A program made the position numbers and the translations under genes. The notes beneath the pieces were generated by a model. It did not search any database and was not told the DNA's origin. It saw only the letters and a list, made by a program, of their open reading frames with translations. From Sulfurisphaera tokodaii str. 7 (GTDB taxonomy: Archaea > Thermoproteota > Thermoprotei_A > Sulfolobales > Sulfolobaceae), in the NCBI RefSeq assembly GCF_000011205.1, contig NC_003106.2, positions 2,533,938-2,597,937 of the forward strand: a stretch of DNA of 64,000 nucleotides, read 5' to 3'. This document shows positions 9,414 through 18,600 of this stretch, in pieces (position 1 is the first letter of the stretch; each line of letters starts with the position of its first letter).

Positions 9414-10415
9414 ATGAAAACATGGCTTATTCGACGTGTTATCATGTCGATAGTTACTATCCTAGCAACAATAATATTTACCTGGGCATTATTAGAATTT
9501 TCACCTACAAGTCCAGCTAACTATATTCTTAGCCAAATTTCTCCATCAGCCTTAAGCTCCATTAGATCAGCCGAGATATATACTAGTTTAGAGCAATATT
9601 TAGAAACTTTACGACCACATGGAAATCCAGTTATTCAAGCTTTAACTTACTTAGGTAATTTTCTTCATGGAAATTTAGGAGTTAGTATAGTTTATGAGGT
9701 ACCTGTAACTACATTAATAGCAAATGCCTTACCATGGACGCTTTTCGTGATTGTAACGTCAGTCATTATAAGCTTCTTTATTGGTATTAGGGCTGGAGAA
9801 ATTATGGGATATAAAAGAGGAACTAAAAAAGATTCTACTCTACTTATGACATTCATAACGATTAGGGCTATACCAATTTATATCTTAGGTACACTATTCT
9901 TATTCTTCTTAGGTTATGAACTTCATATATTTCCAAGCGGTGGTGCATATTCGGTTAATGTGACACCAGGGTTTAATTTCCCATTTATTGAAAGTGTTCT
10001 TTATCACGCAACCCTACCAATCTTAACCTTAACGTTAATCAATTTAGCTGGTTGGGCAATACATATGAGAGCTAATACAATTTATACATTAAGGGAGGAC
10101 TATGTAGATTTTGCAGAAACTAGGGGTGTAATGGATAAGATAATTGAATCAAAATATGTTGGAAGGAATTCAATACTACCCCTTTACACCAGTTTAATAA
10201 TCACATTAGGTTTCTCCTTTGGAGGTTCAGTCTTTTTAGAAGAAATCTTTAGTTATCCCGGCGTGGGATTACTTCTTTATAACTCAATAATGAATAACGA
10301 TTACCCAGTAGAGATGGGTATTTTAGTTATAATAGTTTTAGCAGTCGTAATTGGAGTATTTTTGGCAGATCTAACATATTCCTTGCTGGATCCCAGAGTA
10401 AAAATGGGTGACTAG
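9414..10415 (+). CDS. dppB: ABC transporter permease, DppB/OppB type
   Basis: Permease of the first PepT-family importer. It has an N-terminal amphipathic/TM start (KTWLIRRVIMSIVTILATIIFTW), six membrane segments, the EAA docking loop (FAETRGVMDKIIESKYVGRNS, residues about 236-256) and the C-terminal YSLLDPRVK typical of DppB. At 333 residues it is normal. It precedes two ATPase genes with an 8-bp overlap into dppD, forming a dppB-dppD-dppF operon. Its partner permease dppC is at 6031-6888 on the other strand. Confidence 0.9.
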   Translation: MKTWLIRRVIMSIVTILATIIFTWALLEFSPTSPANYILSQISPSALSSIRSAEIYTSLEQYLETLRPHGNPVIQALTYLGNFLHGNLGVSIVYEVPVTTLIANALPWTLFVIVTSVIISFFIGIRAGEIMGYKRGTKKDSTLLMTFITIRAIPIYILGTLFLFFLGYELHIFPSGGAYSVNVTPGFNFPFIESVLYHATLPILTLTLINLAGWAIHMRANTIYTLREDYVDFAETRGVMDKIIESKYVGRNSILPLYTSLIITLGFSFGGSVFLEEIFSYPGVGLLLYNSIMNNDYPVEMGILVIIVLAVVIGVFLADLTYSLLDPRVKMGD

Positions 10416-11376
10416 ATTGCTTCTAAAAGTACAAGATCTATCAGTAGCTTACTTTATTCACAAGCAAGAAATAGTAGCATTAAAAGATGTTTCTTTTGAA
10501 ATAGAGAGGGGAGAAATATTAGGAATTATTGGAGAGAGCGGTTCTGGAAAAACAACTTTGGCTAAAGCGATTATTAGGAGCATTAAACCCCCAGGAAAGA
10601 TAACCAAGGGTAAAATACTTTATGAAGGTGAAGATATTCTCTCAGTTGACATTAAGAGATTTAAAAGGGAGTATCTATGGAAGAAGATCAGTTATGTACC
10701 TCAAGCTAGTCAAAATTCTTTAAACGGTGTTATGAGAATAATCGATCATTTTTATGATACAGCAATATCTCACGGTATTACAGATAGAAACACTATATAT
10801 GATAAGGCTAAAGAAGCTGTAAAAATGGTATCTTTAGATGAAAGAGTTTTATCATCTTATCCTCACGAACTGAGCGGTGGAATGAAGCAAAGAGTATTAA
10901 TTGCCTTATCACTTCTTCTTGATCCTGAACTTATTATTTTAGATGAACCAACAAGCGCTTTAGATGTAGCTACGCAAAAATCAATCCTTGATTTAGTAAT
11001 GAAAATAAATAAGGAACTAGGAACTACAATTATTTTAATAACTCATGATATTGGAGTGGCTAATTATATTGCTAAGAAAATGCTTGTCTTATATGCTGGG
11101 CAGGTTATGGAGTTTGGAAACACTGAAGAAATAATGAATAATCCGCTACATCCTTATACACAAGGTTTAATTAATTCAGTTCCATCAATTTATAAGGATG
11201 TTAGTAAATTAAAACCTATAAGTGAAGGAGAAATACCGCTAAAGGGTTGTCCTTTTCATACTAGGTGTAGTTATGTGTCTGAAATTTGCAAGATGGAGGA
11301 ACCGGGGTTGTATACAGCTAATACTAGGTTAGTTAGGTGTTTTCTTTATGATAAAGCTAGAAAAAATATCAGTTAA
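10408..11376 (+). CDS. dppD: ABC transporter ATPase, DppD/OppD type
   Basis: Nucleotide-binding subunit of the first importer. Walker A GESGSGKTT, ABC signature LSGGMKQR, Walker [13 protein letters not shown] and the switch His in LITHD are intact. The C-terminal oligopeptide-transporter extension carries Cys-x5-Cys-x6-Cys plus a fourth Cys near the end, the pattern linked to an iron-sulfur cluster in some DppD proteins. It starts with GTG overlapping the end of dppB by 8 bp. Its end overlaps the next ATPase by 29 bp. Confidence 0.92.
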   Translation: MTRLLLKVQDLSVAYFIHKQEIVALKDVSFEIERGEILGIIGESGSGKTTLAKAIIRSIKPPGKITKGKILYEGEDILSVDIKRFKREYLWKKISYVPQASQNSLNGVMRIIDHFYDTAISHGITDRNTIYDKAKEAVKMVSLDERVLSSYPHELSGGMKQRVLIALSLLLDPELIILDEPTSALDVATQKSILDLVMKINKELGTTIILITHDIGVANYIAKKMLVLYAGQVMEFGNTEEIMNNPLHPYTQGLINSVPSIYKDVSKLKPISEGEIPLKGCPFHTRCSYVSEICKMEEPGLYTANTRLVRCFLYDKARKNIS

Positions 11377-12286
11377 ATTTGGTGGTGGATTACTTTCAAG
11401 GAAAAGAGCTGTTTACGCACTGAGAGATATAACTACTGATGAGATAACTTCATCTGCATTAGTCATAGGAGAAAGTGGTGCCGGTAAGACAACATTAGGA
11501 AAAGTAATTTTAGGTCTTATAAAACCCTCTGAAGGAACGTATTATTACAAGGGAGTTAACGTGTGGAAAAATAAGAGAAAGATGCTGAAAATTATTAGGA
11601 GAGAAATCCAATATATTGCACAAGACCCCTTTGCATCTTTTAATCCAAACAAGACTGTAGGTGAATCAATAGGTTATGTTGTAAAGAAATACTATGGAAG
11701 GAAAAACTATAAAGAAAGGGTGATAGAGTTATTAAAAAGTGTAGGATTAAGTGAAAGGGAGTTTTATAAGTACCCCCACCAATTATCCGGTGGACAATTA
11801 CAGAGGGCAAATATTGCTAGGGCTTTAGTTCCTAGTCCTAAGATCTTAGTAGCTGATGAACCTACATCAATGTTAGATGCTTCATTAAGATTAAGCATTG
11901 TAAATTTGTTAGCAAATATAATAGAAAAAAATGACTTAAAAGTTATTATGATAACTCATGATTTAGGAATTGCTAAGTATTTTTATCATAAGGTGAAAAA
12001 CGTTAAAGGGCTAATTCTTTATAAAGGTAGGCTAGTTGAAGAAGGAGATTTTCTAGATATATTAGAGAAACCATTACATCCTTATACGAAATTTCTAAAA
12101 GAGAATATAATTGATATTGCTAGTGTGAACAGAGATAATCAATATATAGTTAGTGAAGAAAAATTAAACGAGAATGGATGCCCATTTTATCCTTTCTGCT
12201 CATTTAGGGTAGATATTTGTAAAAATAATTTTCCTCCTAGCAAGAGTATTAATAATCGTAAAGTTGCTTGTTACCATTATGCTTAA
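11348..12286 (+). CDS. dppF: ABC transporter ATPase, DppF/OppF type
   Basis: Second nucleotide-binding subunit of the first importer. Walker A GESGAGKTT, signature LSGGQLQRA and Walker B ILVADEPTSMLDA are intact; the C-terminal Cys-x5-Cys-x6-Cys and a later Cys match those of its partner ATPase. Position 11348 is an ATG embedded in the end of dppD, a strong sign of translational coupling. The Walker B variant (VADEP, MLDA) differs slightly from the dppD partner, as usual for DppF. Confidence 0.9.
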   Translation: MIKLEKISVKFGGGLLSRKRAVYALRDITTDEITSSALVIGESGAGKTTLGKVILGLIKPSEGTYYYKGVNVWKNKRKMLKIIRREIQYIAQDPFASFNPNKTVGESIGYVVKKYYGRKNYKERVIELLKSVGLSEREFYKYPHQLSGGQLQRANIARALVPSPKILVADEPTSMLDASLRLSIVNLLANIIEKNDLKVIMITHDLGIAKYFYHKVKNVKGLILYKGRLVEEGDFLDILEKPLHPYTKFLKENIIDIASVNRDNQYIVSEEKLNENGCPFYPFCSFRVDICKNNFPPSKSINNRKVACYHYA

Positions 12287-12312
12287 AAATCAGTTTTAAT
12301 AAGTTTTCACAT

Positions 12313-12753
12313 GTGAAGCTTCTTTATATTAGTCTGTTTTTAATAGTCCTTGGTATATTACTAGTCCCAATTACTTATTTCGTTTCTAATGAAGTAATAT
12401 ATAAGAGTAGCTTTAATAGAACTTTATCAGATCTTGGAGCGTATACGATAAATATACCAAAGTATCAAGGAGAGCTCGTAGTGAGAGGTTATACAAATTC
12501 CACTGTAACAATTGAGGTTCTTAAGTACTTAGAGTTAATAAAAAGCGAGGAGGTAAATGGGAATTTCTCCTTTTCTTTAACTGATAACAATGCAAACGCA
12601 ATTTTCTTACATAATGGATATAATCCAGCACATGTATATTTGTTTATAAAAATTATCAACAGTGGATTTCAAGGTATTGGATATACAATAGCTTCACTTC
12701 TCATCATAATTGGATTAATTTTATTGGGTTATCACAGAGTATTATCTAAGTAA
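12313..12753 (+). CDS. Hypothetical membrane protein downstream of dppF
   Basis: About 146 residues from GTG 12313: an N-terminal membrane helix (KLLYISLFLIVLGILLVP), an extracellular beta-rich domain of about 95 residues with NxT/NxS sequons, and a C-terminal helix followed by a short basic tail. An upstream in-frame TTG at 12268, inside dppF, would add 15 residues that fit a signal less well, so the GTG is preferred, but the choice is uncertain. It follows dppF closely and probably belongs to the same operon. It may be an accessory surface protein of the transporter; no family recognised. Confidence 0.55.
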   Translation: MKLLYISLFLIVLGILLVPITYFVSNEVIYKSSFNRTLSDLGAYTINIPKYQGELVVRGYTNSTVTIEVLKYLELIKSEEVNGNFSFSLTDNNANAIFLHNGYNPAHVYLFIKIINSGFQGIGYTIASLLIIIGLILLGYHRVLSK

Positions 12754-12863
12754 AAAAAATAAATTCTTCTTTTTCATTTTACTGAATCAAAAGGATGAGC
12801 AAATCTTAACATTTCTAATGTGGTCCTTAAATTAAATAAAGGATGAGAAATAGAGGCACCAAT

Positions 12864-13028
12864 TTATACCCTATTTTCCAGCCTCTTTATTCTTTTCTTT
12901 AAAAGCTTTTTGAAATCACAGTATAAAATGTGGGATAATATTTGTGGATGGGCCTTTATCCTCACATTTTTCATAATGAATTCAAACTCAGCCTCATTAA
13001 TTTCAAATGGGTTTAATTCAACTATCAT
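12864..13028 (-). CDS. Small hypothetical protein (54 aa), end of a decayed bicistron
   Basis: An intact 54-codon frame on the minus strand, ATG 13028 to TAA 12864, rich in Lys, Ile and Leu and ending KKRIKRLENRV. The ATG overlaps a TGA that closes the frame of the remnant upstream (ATGA), which is how real coupled genes are arranged here. No family recognised. It may be the surviving second half of a small two-gene unit whose first gene is frameshifted. Confidence 0.3.
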   Translation of the reverse strand: MIVELNPFEINEAEFEFIMKNVRIKAHPQILSHILYCDFKKLLKKRIKRLENRV

Positions 13029-13184
13029 TTGTTTACTATTTTAACAACCTCGTCTTTCGAGAAACCATAATCTGCTCTAATACTCTTAACTCAAGTTTTC
13101 CAATGAGTTCCTAAGCCTATGTCGAATCTCTGAAGAACCGTAATTTCTTTCAATTTTTATAGTTTCTCTTTTATCTCTTTTCAT
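13026..13184 (-). pseudogene. Frameshifted small gene upstream of the 54-aa frame
   Basis: From ATG 13184 a charged peptide starts (MKRDKRETIKIERNYG...) and stops at TAA 13086. In another frame the next stretch continues as S-I-R-A-D-Y-G-F-S-K-D-E-V-V-K-I-V-N-K and ends in the TGA that overlaps the start of the 54-aa frame. Joined, the two parts would give a protein of roughly 50 residues, of antitoxin-like size. This is read by eye and the ancestral frame is inferred. Confidence 0.25.
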
Positions 13185-13333
13185 CTGAGAGTACTGAAAA
13201 ACCTATCTTTCTTTTGTCTCATAGATTATACGATTACCTTCTATTTAAATAGTTGATTTATTAAACTTAAAAAATAAAAACGGGTATAAACATTAGAAGA
13301 GTTGCTTAAACCTCTTTTGAAAAAGATAAAAAA

Positions 13334-15415
13334 TTACATGCCTTGACTTGAATAGGTATACGTGGAGTAGTACATCATGTTGTAGAAGTAGCCTACATAT
13401 GGGTTGTATACAAATCCTTGTACGTACGGTTGTACTATATAGTATGTATCTGGGACTGGTAGCCATGCATAGGGTGCTTCATTGTAGAGTATTTGATATA
13501 TTTTAGCCACTAGCTGTATTTGTTCCGTCTGGTTAGTAATAAATGGTAGTGTCTGATAAATCTGTTGTAGAGTTGATATATTTACCCATGCTAGATTTCC
13601 AGAGATACCACCAAATTGTACATTAGTTAATGGCATTAATTGTTGGAATACGGGATCTGGCCAATCTGGGAACCATCCTAGATCTACCATATCTGGAGTA
13701 CCAGATGGCGTTGTCCATCCATCTGTTACTGATGGTAAGACATATTTCACTGAAACACTAAGACCTATTTGTTGTAAATCTTGAGTTATTATTTCAAGTT
13801 CATCTTGCTCTAATGGTGTTACGGGGGCTAATGCATATATGTTTAATGTAGGTAATTCTTGACCGTTAGGATTACCTAATATTGTACCGTTTGGTAAAAC
13901 TACGTAGAAGTCTCCTTCATAACCAGCCTCATTTAGATATTTCATAGCTAATGCTGGGTTATACTGGTACGGTGTCAAGTTATCCGGATTATAATAACCT
14001 GGGAATTGTGGAGATATTGGTCCTAAAAACTCAGCTGCTAAAATCTTACCATTATAACTAAATATTTGTAATAACTGCTGGTAGTTAATTGCATGAACTA
14101 TAGCTAGTCTAAAATCAGTGATGTTTGTTGGAAATTGCTCCATGTTCATTGAAATGTAGAATACACCAGGTTCAGCACCAAAGTTCCTAAATGAAACGTT
14201 TAAAGGTAATAATGAATATGGCTTCTGTCCTAGTATTTGTCCTAAGTATGGTATTGAAACGTAAGATATTTGGGCTTGGTTTGTTAAGAAGTCCTCTACT
14301 CTATCATTATGTGATAATCCGTAATCAATTACAATATATTTAATATGAGCTGGTTGAGCTACAGCAGGTACATTCTGATACTTACCCCAATAGTTAGGAT
14401 TAGCCTCCAATACTATTGTAGAGAACCCTGGAGTAACCTTAACTATTAGATACGGCCCAGTCCCATTCATACCATACTCATCAATATATGAATTTGGTGT
14501 ATTTGGCTGTACACCACCATGCTCATCCACAAACACAGGATTAACAATAGCACCCCACCATGATGCTATATCGTAAATGAAGAACCTGTATGGTTCTAAT
14601 GTATTGATTTCTACCTCATAAGGTCCTAGGACTACAACTGCTTGATTTGGATAACTCATTATTTTTTGTATTGTTGCATTGTTTGCATTAAAGTGAGATA
14701 ATATTGACGCTAATACTTCTGCTGTTAGTGTATAATTGTTTGCAGTTGGTAAGCCAGTAGCATTTTGTATTGCGTAATTAACACCCCATGGTATAGCATA
14801 ACCAGTTTGACCATAAATTGTAGCATTAAATAGTAATTCAATATAGTTTGCTACTCCAGGACCTTGACCCATCAATATAGTCCTATATAAGGAGAACCAT
14901 ACTGTTGATGCATTAACCTGAACACCATCTGGGAAGTAAATTCCGTGCCTAATGTAAAATATCCAATGCTGATAATCAGTTGTAGTATAATTCTGAGCAA
15001 TTACCGGAACTACCTCATGATAATTACTACCATTAAACTCCACAAGCTCTTGGAAAACAGCTGTAAACAATGGACCATCTTGCACATAAAACCCGGTTGC
15101 CGGATCTAAAGCATCTGGAGGAGCAGTTTGAGCTACATCAACCAAAGTAGATGAATTTGGAGGAGAAAGCGTAATTGTCGTAGTAGTGGTTATTGAAGTT
15201 GTAGTAGTGGTTGTTGTTGTAGTAGTAGTCGTTGTCGTCGTGGTAGTCGAAATTGTTGGAGTAGTCGTAGAAGTAATTGAAGTAGTCGAAACAGTTGTTG
15301 GAGTAGTTTTATGACTTGTTAGCATTATTGCAGCTACTGCCGCTATTATTATTATTACAACTACTATTGCTGCAATTACAGCTCCTGATACTCCACGAGT
15401 TAATTTCCTATTCAT
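13334..15415 (-). CDS. Solute-binding protein, SBP_bac_5 family, with pilin-like leader and poly-Thr stalk
   Basis: A 693-residue binding protein of the second PepT-family importer. Its N-terminus (MNRKLTRG, then VSGAVIAA and a long hydrophobic stretch) matches class III, archaeal-pilin-type leaders cut by PibD after the Gly, as in Sulfolobus sugar-binding proteins of the bindosome. Residues about 36-85 are almost all Thr/Ser, with one run of 17 Thr, a probable glycosylated spacer, followed by the SBP_bac_5 domain to the C-terminus. There is no C-terminal anchor, so the topology is the reverse of the first transporter's binding protein. It is divergent from its permease genes (start of dppB about 90 bp away). 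Ligand unknown. Confidence 0.88.
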   Translation of the reverse strand: MNRKLTRGVSGAVIAAIVVVIIIIAAVAAIMLTSHKTTPTTVSTTSITSTTTPTISTTTTTTTTTTTTTTTTTSITTTTTITLSPPNSSTLVDVAQTAPPDALDPATGFYVQDGPLFTAVFQELVEFNGSNYHEVVPVIAQNYTTTDYQHWIFYIRHGIYFPDGVQVNASTVWFSLYRTILMGQGPGVANYIELLFNATIYGQTGYAIPWGVNYAIQNATGLPTANNYTLTAEVLASILSHFNANNATIQKIMSYPNQAVVVLGPYEVEINTLEPYRFFIYDIASWWGAIVNPVFVDEHGGVQPNTPNSYIDEYGMNGTGPYLIVKVTPGFSTIVLEANPNYWGKYQNVPAVAQPAHIKYIVIDYGLSHNDRVEDFLTNQAQISYVSIPYLGQILGQKPYSLLPLNVSFRNFGAEPGVFYISMNMEQFPTNITDFRLAIVHAINYQQLLQIFSYNGKILAAEFLGPISPQFPGYYNPDNLTPYQYNPALAMKYLNEAGYEGDFYVVLPNGTILGNPNGQELPTLNIYALAPVTPLEQDELEIITQDLQQIGLSVSVKYVLPSVTDGWTTPSGTPDMVDLGWFPDWPDPVFQQLMPLTNVQFGGISGNLAWVNISTLQQIYQTLPFITNQTEQIQLVAKIYQILYNEAPYAWLPVPDTYYIVQPYVQGFVYNPYVGYFYNMMYYSTYTYSSQGM
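15161..15310 (-). repeat. Thr-codon (ACN) trinucleotide tract
   Basis: The coding strand is an almost pure run of ACN codons interrupted by ATN and TCN, giving the Thr/Ser stalk of the binding protein. Different third bases are mixed, so it is not a perfect microsatellite, but the tract could change length by slippage or unequal exchange. Confidence 0.6.
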
Positions 15416-15506
15416 ATTAGACCAATAAAAAGTTTCTAATTCTATTATTTAAATCTTATCAAACTAATCAGTGTTGGTAATGACATAAAACAATAAATTT
15501 TAAATC

Positions 15507-16559
15507 ATGATTATGGGTAGTTTAATTATGCAAAGTTCATTTTTGAAATTCGCGGTCAGAAGGGTTATAAACGGGATTGTGACATTACTACTTCTTATAC
15601 TTTTTGTGTTTATTCTTATTCACGCTGCTGCCCCAAATCCAGCAGCCTTAGCCAGAATATATGCTGGAAACCCTCACGCTCCTCCTACAGAAATAGATGA
15701 GATAATAAAAGAGTATAATCTTAACGCCCCACTCTACGTTCAATTTGTGGATTACATAAAGGATATTTTTACTGGGAATTGGGGCATAGATCCTATATAT
15801 AAGGTTCAAGAATCTTCTCTTTTATTTCATTATTTGCCAATCAGTCTTCAAATTGTTATACCCGGTGATATTCTAGCAGCAATAATTGGAATATTAAGCG
15901 GTGCTGTTGCTGCTGCAAACAGAGGGACTTTAAAAGATAGGTCTATAAAAGGTGTTTATTTATTAACTTGGGCTTCTCCCCCATTTTTAGTTGCTCTAGT
16001 ACTCCAACTAATTATAGCTTATTATTTAGGCTTATTACCACCTAACGGGACGGTTAATCCTTTATTAAAAGCTCCACCCTCATATACACCATTCCCTATC
16101 TTAAATGCATTAATAGCTGGAGACTGGCCATATTTTATATCGGCAGTAAGACACGCGGTGTTACCAGCAATTTCAATAGCTATAATCACATTCGGATTAT
16201 TTACTAGGATAACAAGGTCGTCTATGCTTGATGCAATGGAATCTGATTATACGAAATTGGCCTTTGCTAAAGGATTAAAGAGAAATTATGTAGTTTACAG
16301 AGTTGCTTTGCGAAATAGCCTAATCCCAGTAATAACACTTATAGCACTGTTTTTTGGCTATTCCGTTGCTGGGGCAGTAATAATTGAGGATATTTACCAC
16401 TATTTGGGAATTGGTTATTTCATAACTCAAGCAATAGAAAGCTTAGATTACATAGCCGTTTTAGATTTTACGATAATTATTGGTATTGCTGTAATAATAG
16501 CCAACTTTATAGCTGATGTACTTTACGGTATTTTAGACCCAAGGGTGAAATTAGAATGA
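15507..16559 (+). CDS. dppB: ABC transporter permease, DppB/OppB type, second transporter
   Basis: Permease with six membrane segments, a periplasmic-type first loop rich in polar residues, the EAA docking motif (KLAFAKGLKRNYVVYRVALRNS, about residues 248-269) and the C-terminal YGILDPRVKLE. ATGs at 15507, 15513 and 15528 are all in frame. The last leaves MQSSFLKFAVRR, a normal DppB N-terminus, and is the most likely start. Its end overlaps dppC by 4 bp (ATGA). First gene of the five-gene operon 15507-19917. Confidence 0.9.
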   Translation: MIMGSLIMQSSFLKFAVRRVINGIVTLLLLILFVFILIHAAAPNPAALARIYAGNPHAPPTEIDEIIKEYNLNAPLYVQFVDYIKDIFTGNWGIDPIYKVQESSLLFHYLPISLQIVIPGDILAAIIGILSGAVAAANRGTLKDRSIKGVYLLTWASPPFLVALVLQLIIAYYLGLLPPNGTVNPLLKAPPSYTPFPILNALIAGDWPYFISAVRHAVLPAISIAIITFGLFTRITRSSMLDAMESDYTKLAFAKGLKRNYVVYRVALRNSLIPVITLIALFFGYSVAGAVIIEDIYHYLGIGYFITQAIESLDYIAVLDFTIIIGIAVIIANFIADVLYGILDPRVKLE

Positions 16560-17632
16560 AAGTAAGTAAAATATTTATAATTGCAGTTGTTGCTTATCTT
16601 ATAATTAATATAGGTATTTATGCGTATTCAGCAAATAAAGGAACCTTAAAAGCCTTACATTATCATAACACTGTGTTAGTGCCTTATGTACTATTTTCTA
16701 CATTCAGCATAACCGCCTCTTTTGTAGCTTTAGGAATTTATTTTATATATAAGAATAGCTTAATGAGAAACGCGCTAAAAAGTAAAGTAGCATTTGGTGC
16801 GTTAATAATAATCTTCGCTTACTATACATGGTCTATATTTGAGGGGCTTTTGCAATATGCTTCTCATCAAATTCTATATTTTCCGTTAGCATACAAGTTC
16901 CTACCATATAATCCATTCCAATTTAATTTCACAGCATCATTATTACCGCCATCAATTCATCATCCTTTCGGAACGAATTATAATGGTGAAGACATTCTGA
17001 GTAGAATCTTATACGCTGCCCCCTCAGATGCAGAAATATCAACTGTAGTTGTAATTTCAGCAATTATAATTGGAGGTTTAATAGGAATGTTTGCTGGGTA
17101 TTTTGGAGGATGGGTTGATGAAGTGTTGATGAGAATTACAGATGTATTCTTAGCAATACCCGGTCTAATACTGGTTATTGCTGTTGCAGTTCTTTTGGGA
17201 TCTAGTTTTACTAGTGCAATGATTGGATTAATGATACCTTGGTGGGCAACATATGCAAGATTATTTAGAAGTCAAACTTTAGTAGTTAAGAACATGGGTT
17301 ATGTTGATATGGCAAAATTAATGGGGTTTAGAAGTTTTAGAATAATTTTCAAACATGTGTTCCATAACGTTATAGATCCTATCCTATCTTATGCTGCGTT
17401 AGACTTTGGCAACGTAATTTTAACTTATGCAAGCTTAACCTTTTTAGGAATAGGACTACAAGGTATTAATCAGCCAGAGTGGGGTGCAATGGTATCTGAT
17501 GGTTTACAGTACTTACCGCATGTATGGTGGTGGTCTTTATTTCCCTCCATTATCATTTTAGTTTTGGTAGCGTCATTCGTAATTTTGGGTGATAGATTAC
17601 AAGATGTAATTGCAGGGAGGGTTACATATTGA
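16556..17632 (+). CDS. dppC: ABC transporter permease, DppC/OppC type, second transporter
   Basis: A 358-residue permease, about 70 residues longer than the first transporter's DppC because two extra N-terminal hydrophobic segments precede the conserved FGTNYNGEDILSR entry to the permease core. The EAA loop (AKLMGFRSFRIIFKHVFHNV) is present. It is coupled to dppB and dppD by 4-bp overlaps. The long N-terminal part is typical of archaeal DppC in this subgroup. Confidence 0.9.
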   Translation: MKVSKIFIIAVVAYLIINIGIYAYSANKGTLKALHYHNTVLVPYVLFSTFSITASFVALGIYFIYKNSLMRNALKSKVAFGALIIIFAYYTWSIFEGLLQYASHQILYFPLAYKFLPYNPFQFNFTASLLPPSIHHPFGTNYNGEDILSRILYAAPSDAEISTVVVISAIIIGGLIGMFAGYFGGWVDEVLMRITDVFLAIPGLILVIAVAVLLGSSFTSAMIGLMIPWWATYARLFRSQTLVVKNMGYVDMAKLMGFRSFRIIFKHVFHNVIDPILSYAALDFGNVILTYASLTFLGIGLQGINQPEWGAMVSDGLQYLPHVWWWSLFPSIIILVLVASFVILGDRLQDVIAGRVTY

Positions 17633-18600
17633 AAGTCCTTGAAGTCAAAAATCTTTCAGTAGGGTATAAATCACTAGTTGGGAAATTTAGAGTCCTACAT
17701 AATGTAACCTTTAATGTGGAGAGCGGAGAAATTATAGGAATTGTTGGAGAATCGGGTTCAGGTAAGTCTACTCTAGGTCATTCAATTATTAGATTATTAC
17801 CACCAAATGCCTACTTTGAGGGCGGTGAGATTCTCTTTCAAGGAAAAGACATAACTAAAATTCCCGAGAAGGAAATGGTAAATATAAGAGGTAATGGAAT
17901 TTTCATGATATTCCAGAATCCGTTAAATAGTCTAAACCCAGTAAAATCTGTTGAATATCAGCTTCTGGAAGCCGTAAGGGTTAAAGCAAGCAGAGATGGT
18001 AAAAATTTTGATGAAAAAGAAGCTAAAGAAATAATTTTAAATGCTGTAAAAGATGTTAGATTACCGGATCCAGAAGAAATAATAAAGAAGTATCCTCACC
18101 AATTATCAGGAGGACAAGTCCAAAGAGTCGTAATTGCTATGGCTCTAATTTTAAGACCAAAAATACTTATTGCCGATGAGCCTACTTCAGCATTGGACGT
18201 TACAATACAAGCTCAAGTAGTAAAACTATTTAAACAGCTTAGAGAAGAGGAGGGAATTTCTATCCTTTTTATCTCTCACGATATATCTCTTGTTTACGCT
18301 ATTGCTGATAGAATAATGGTAATGTATGCTGGAAGGATAATGGAGGATGGTAATATAGAGGAAGTTATCAAAAATCCAATGCATCCCTATACTCAAGGGT
18401 TAGTAAGTAGTATTCCAACGATTTCGAAGAAAGAAGGGGAATTAAGAGTAATTGAGGGTAGCCCACCGTCATTTTTAGTTTTACCAACTGGATGTAAGTT
18501 TCATCCTAGATGCAATAAGGTAATGGATATATGTAAAAATAAAGAACCAGAATTGAAAGAGATAAATAATAGAAGAGTAAGGTGTTGGTTATATGAATGA
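17629..18600 (+). CDS. dppD: ABC transporter ATPase, DppD/OppD type, second transporter
   Basis: ATPase with Walker [10 protein letters not shown], signature LSGGQVQRV, Walker [14 protein letters not shown] and the switch His in FISHD. The C-terminal extension has the Cys-x5-Cys-x6-Cys plus late Cys pattern of oligopeptide ATPases. It begins at TTG 17629, overlapping the dppC stop by 4 bp (TTGA), which fixes the start. It overlaps the following ATPase by 8 bp. Confidence 0.92.
   Translation: MKVLEVKNLSVGYKSLVGKFRVLHNVTFNVESGEIIGIVGESGSGKSTLGHSIIRLLPPNAYFEGGEILFQGKDITKIPEKEMVNIRGNGIFMIFQNPLNSLNPVKSVEYQLLEAVRVKASRDGKNFDEKEAKEIILNAVKDVRLPDPEEIIKKYPHQLSGGQVQRVVIAMALILRPKILIADEPTSALDVTIQAQVVKLFKQLREEEGISILFISHDISLVYAIADRIMVMYAGRIMEDGNIEEVIKNPMHPYTQGLVSSIPTISKKEGELRVIEGSPPSFLVLPTGCKFHPRCNKVMDICKNKEPELKEINNRRVRCWLYE

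Noticed and set aside
12754-13333. Search for a tRNA gene because of local cloverleaf-like words (TCGAATC)
   Set aside because: No acceptor or anticodon stems could be matched; frames of small proteins explain more of the region.
13411-13425. GTTGTATACAAAT inside the binding-protein gene considered as another GTATAC operator
   Set aside because: It lies in the coding sequence, far from a promoter, and GTATAC is common in AT-rich DNA.
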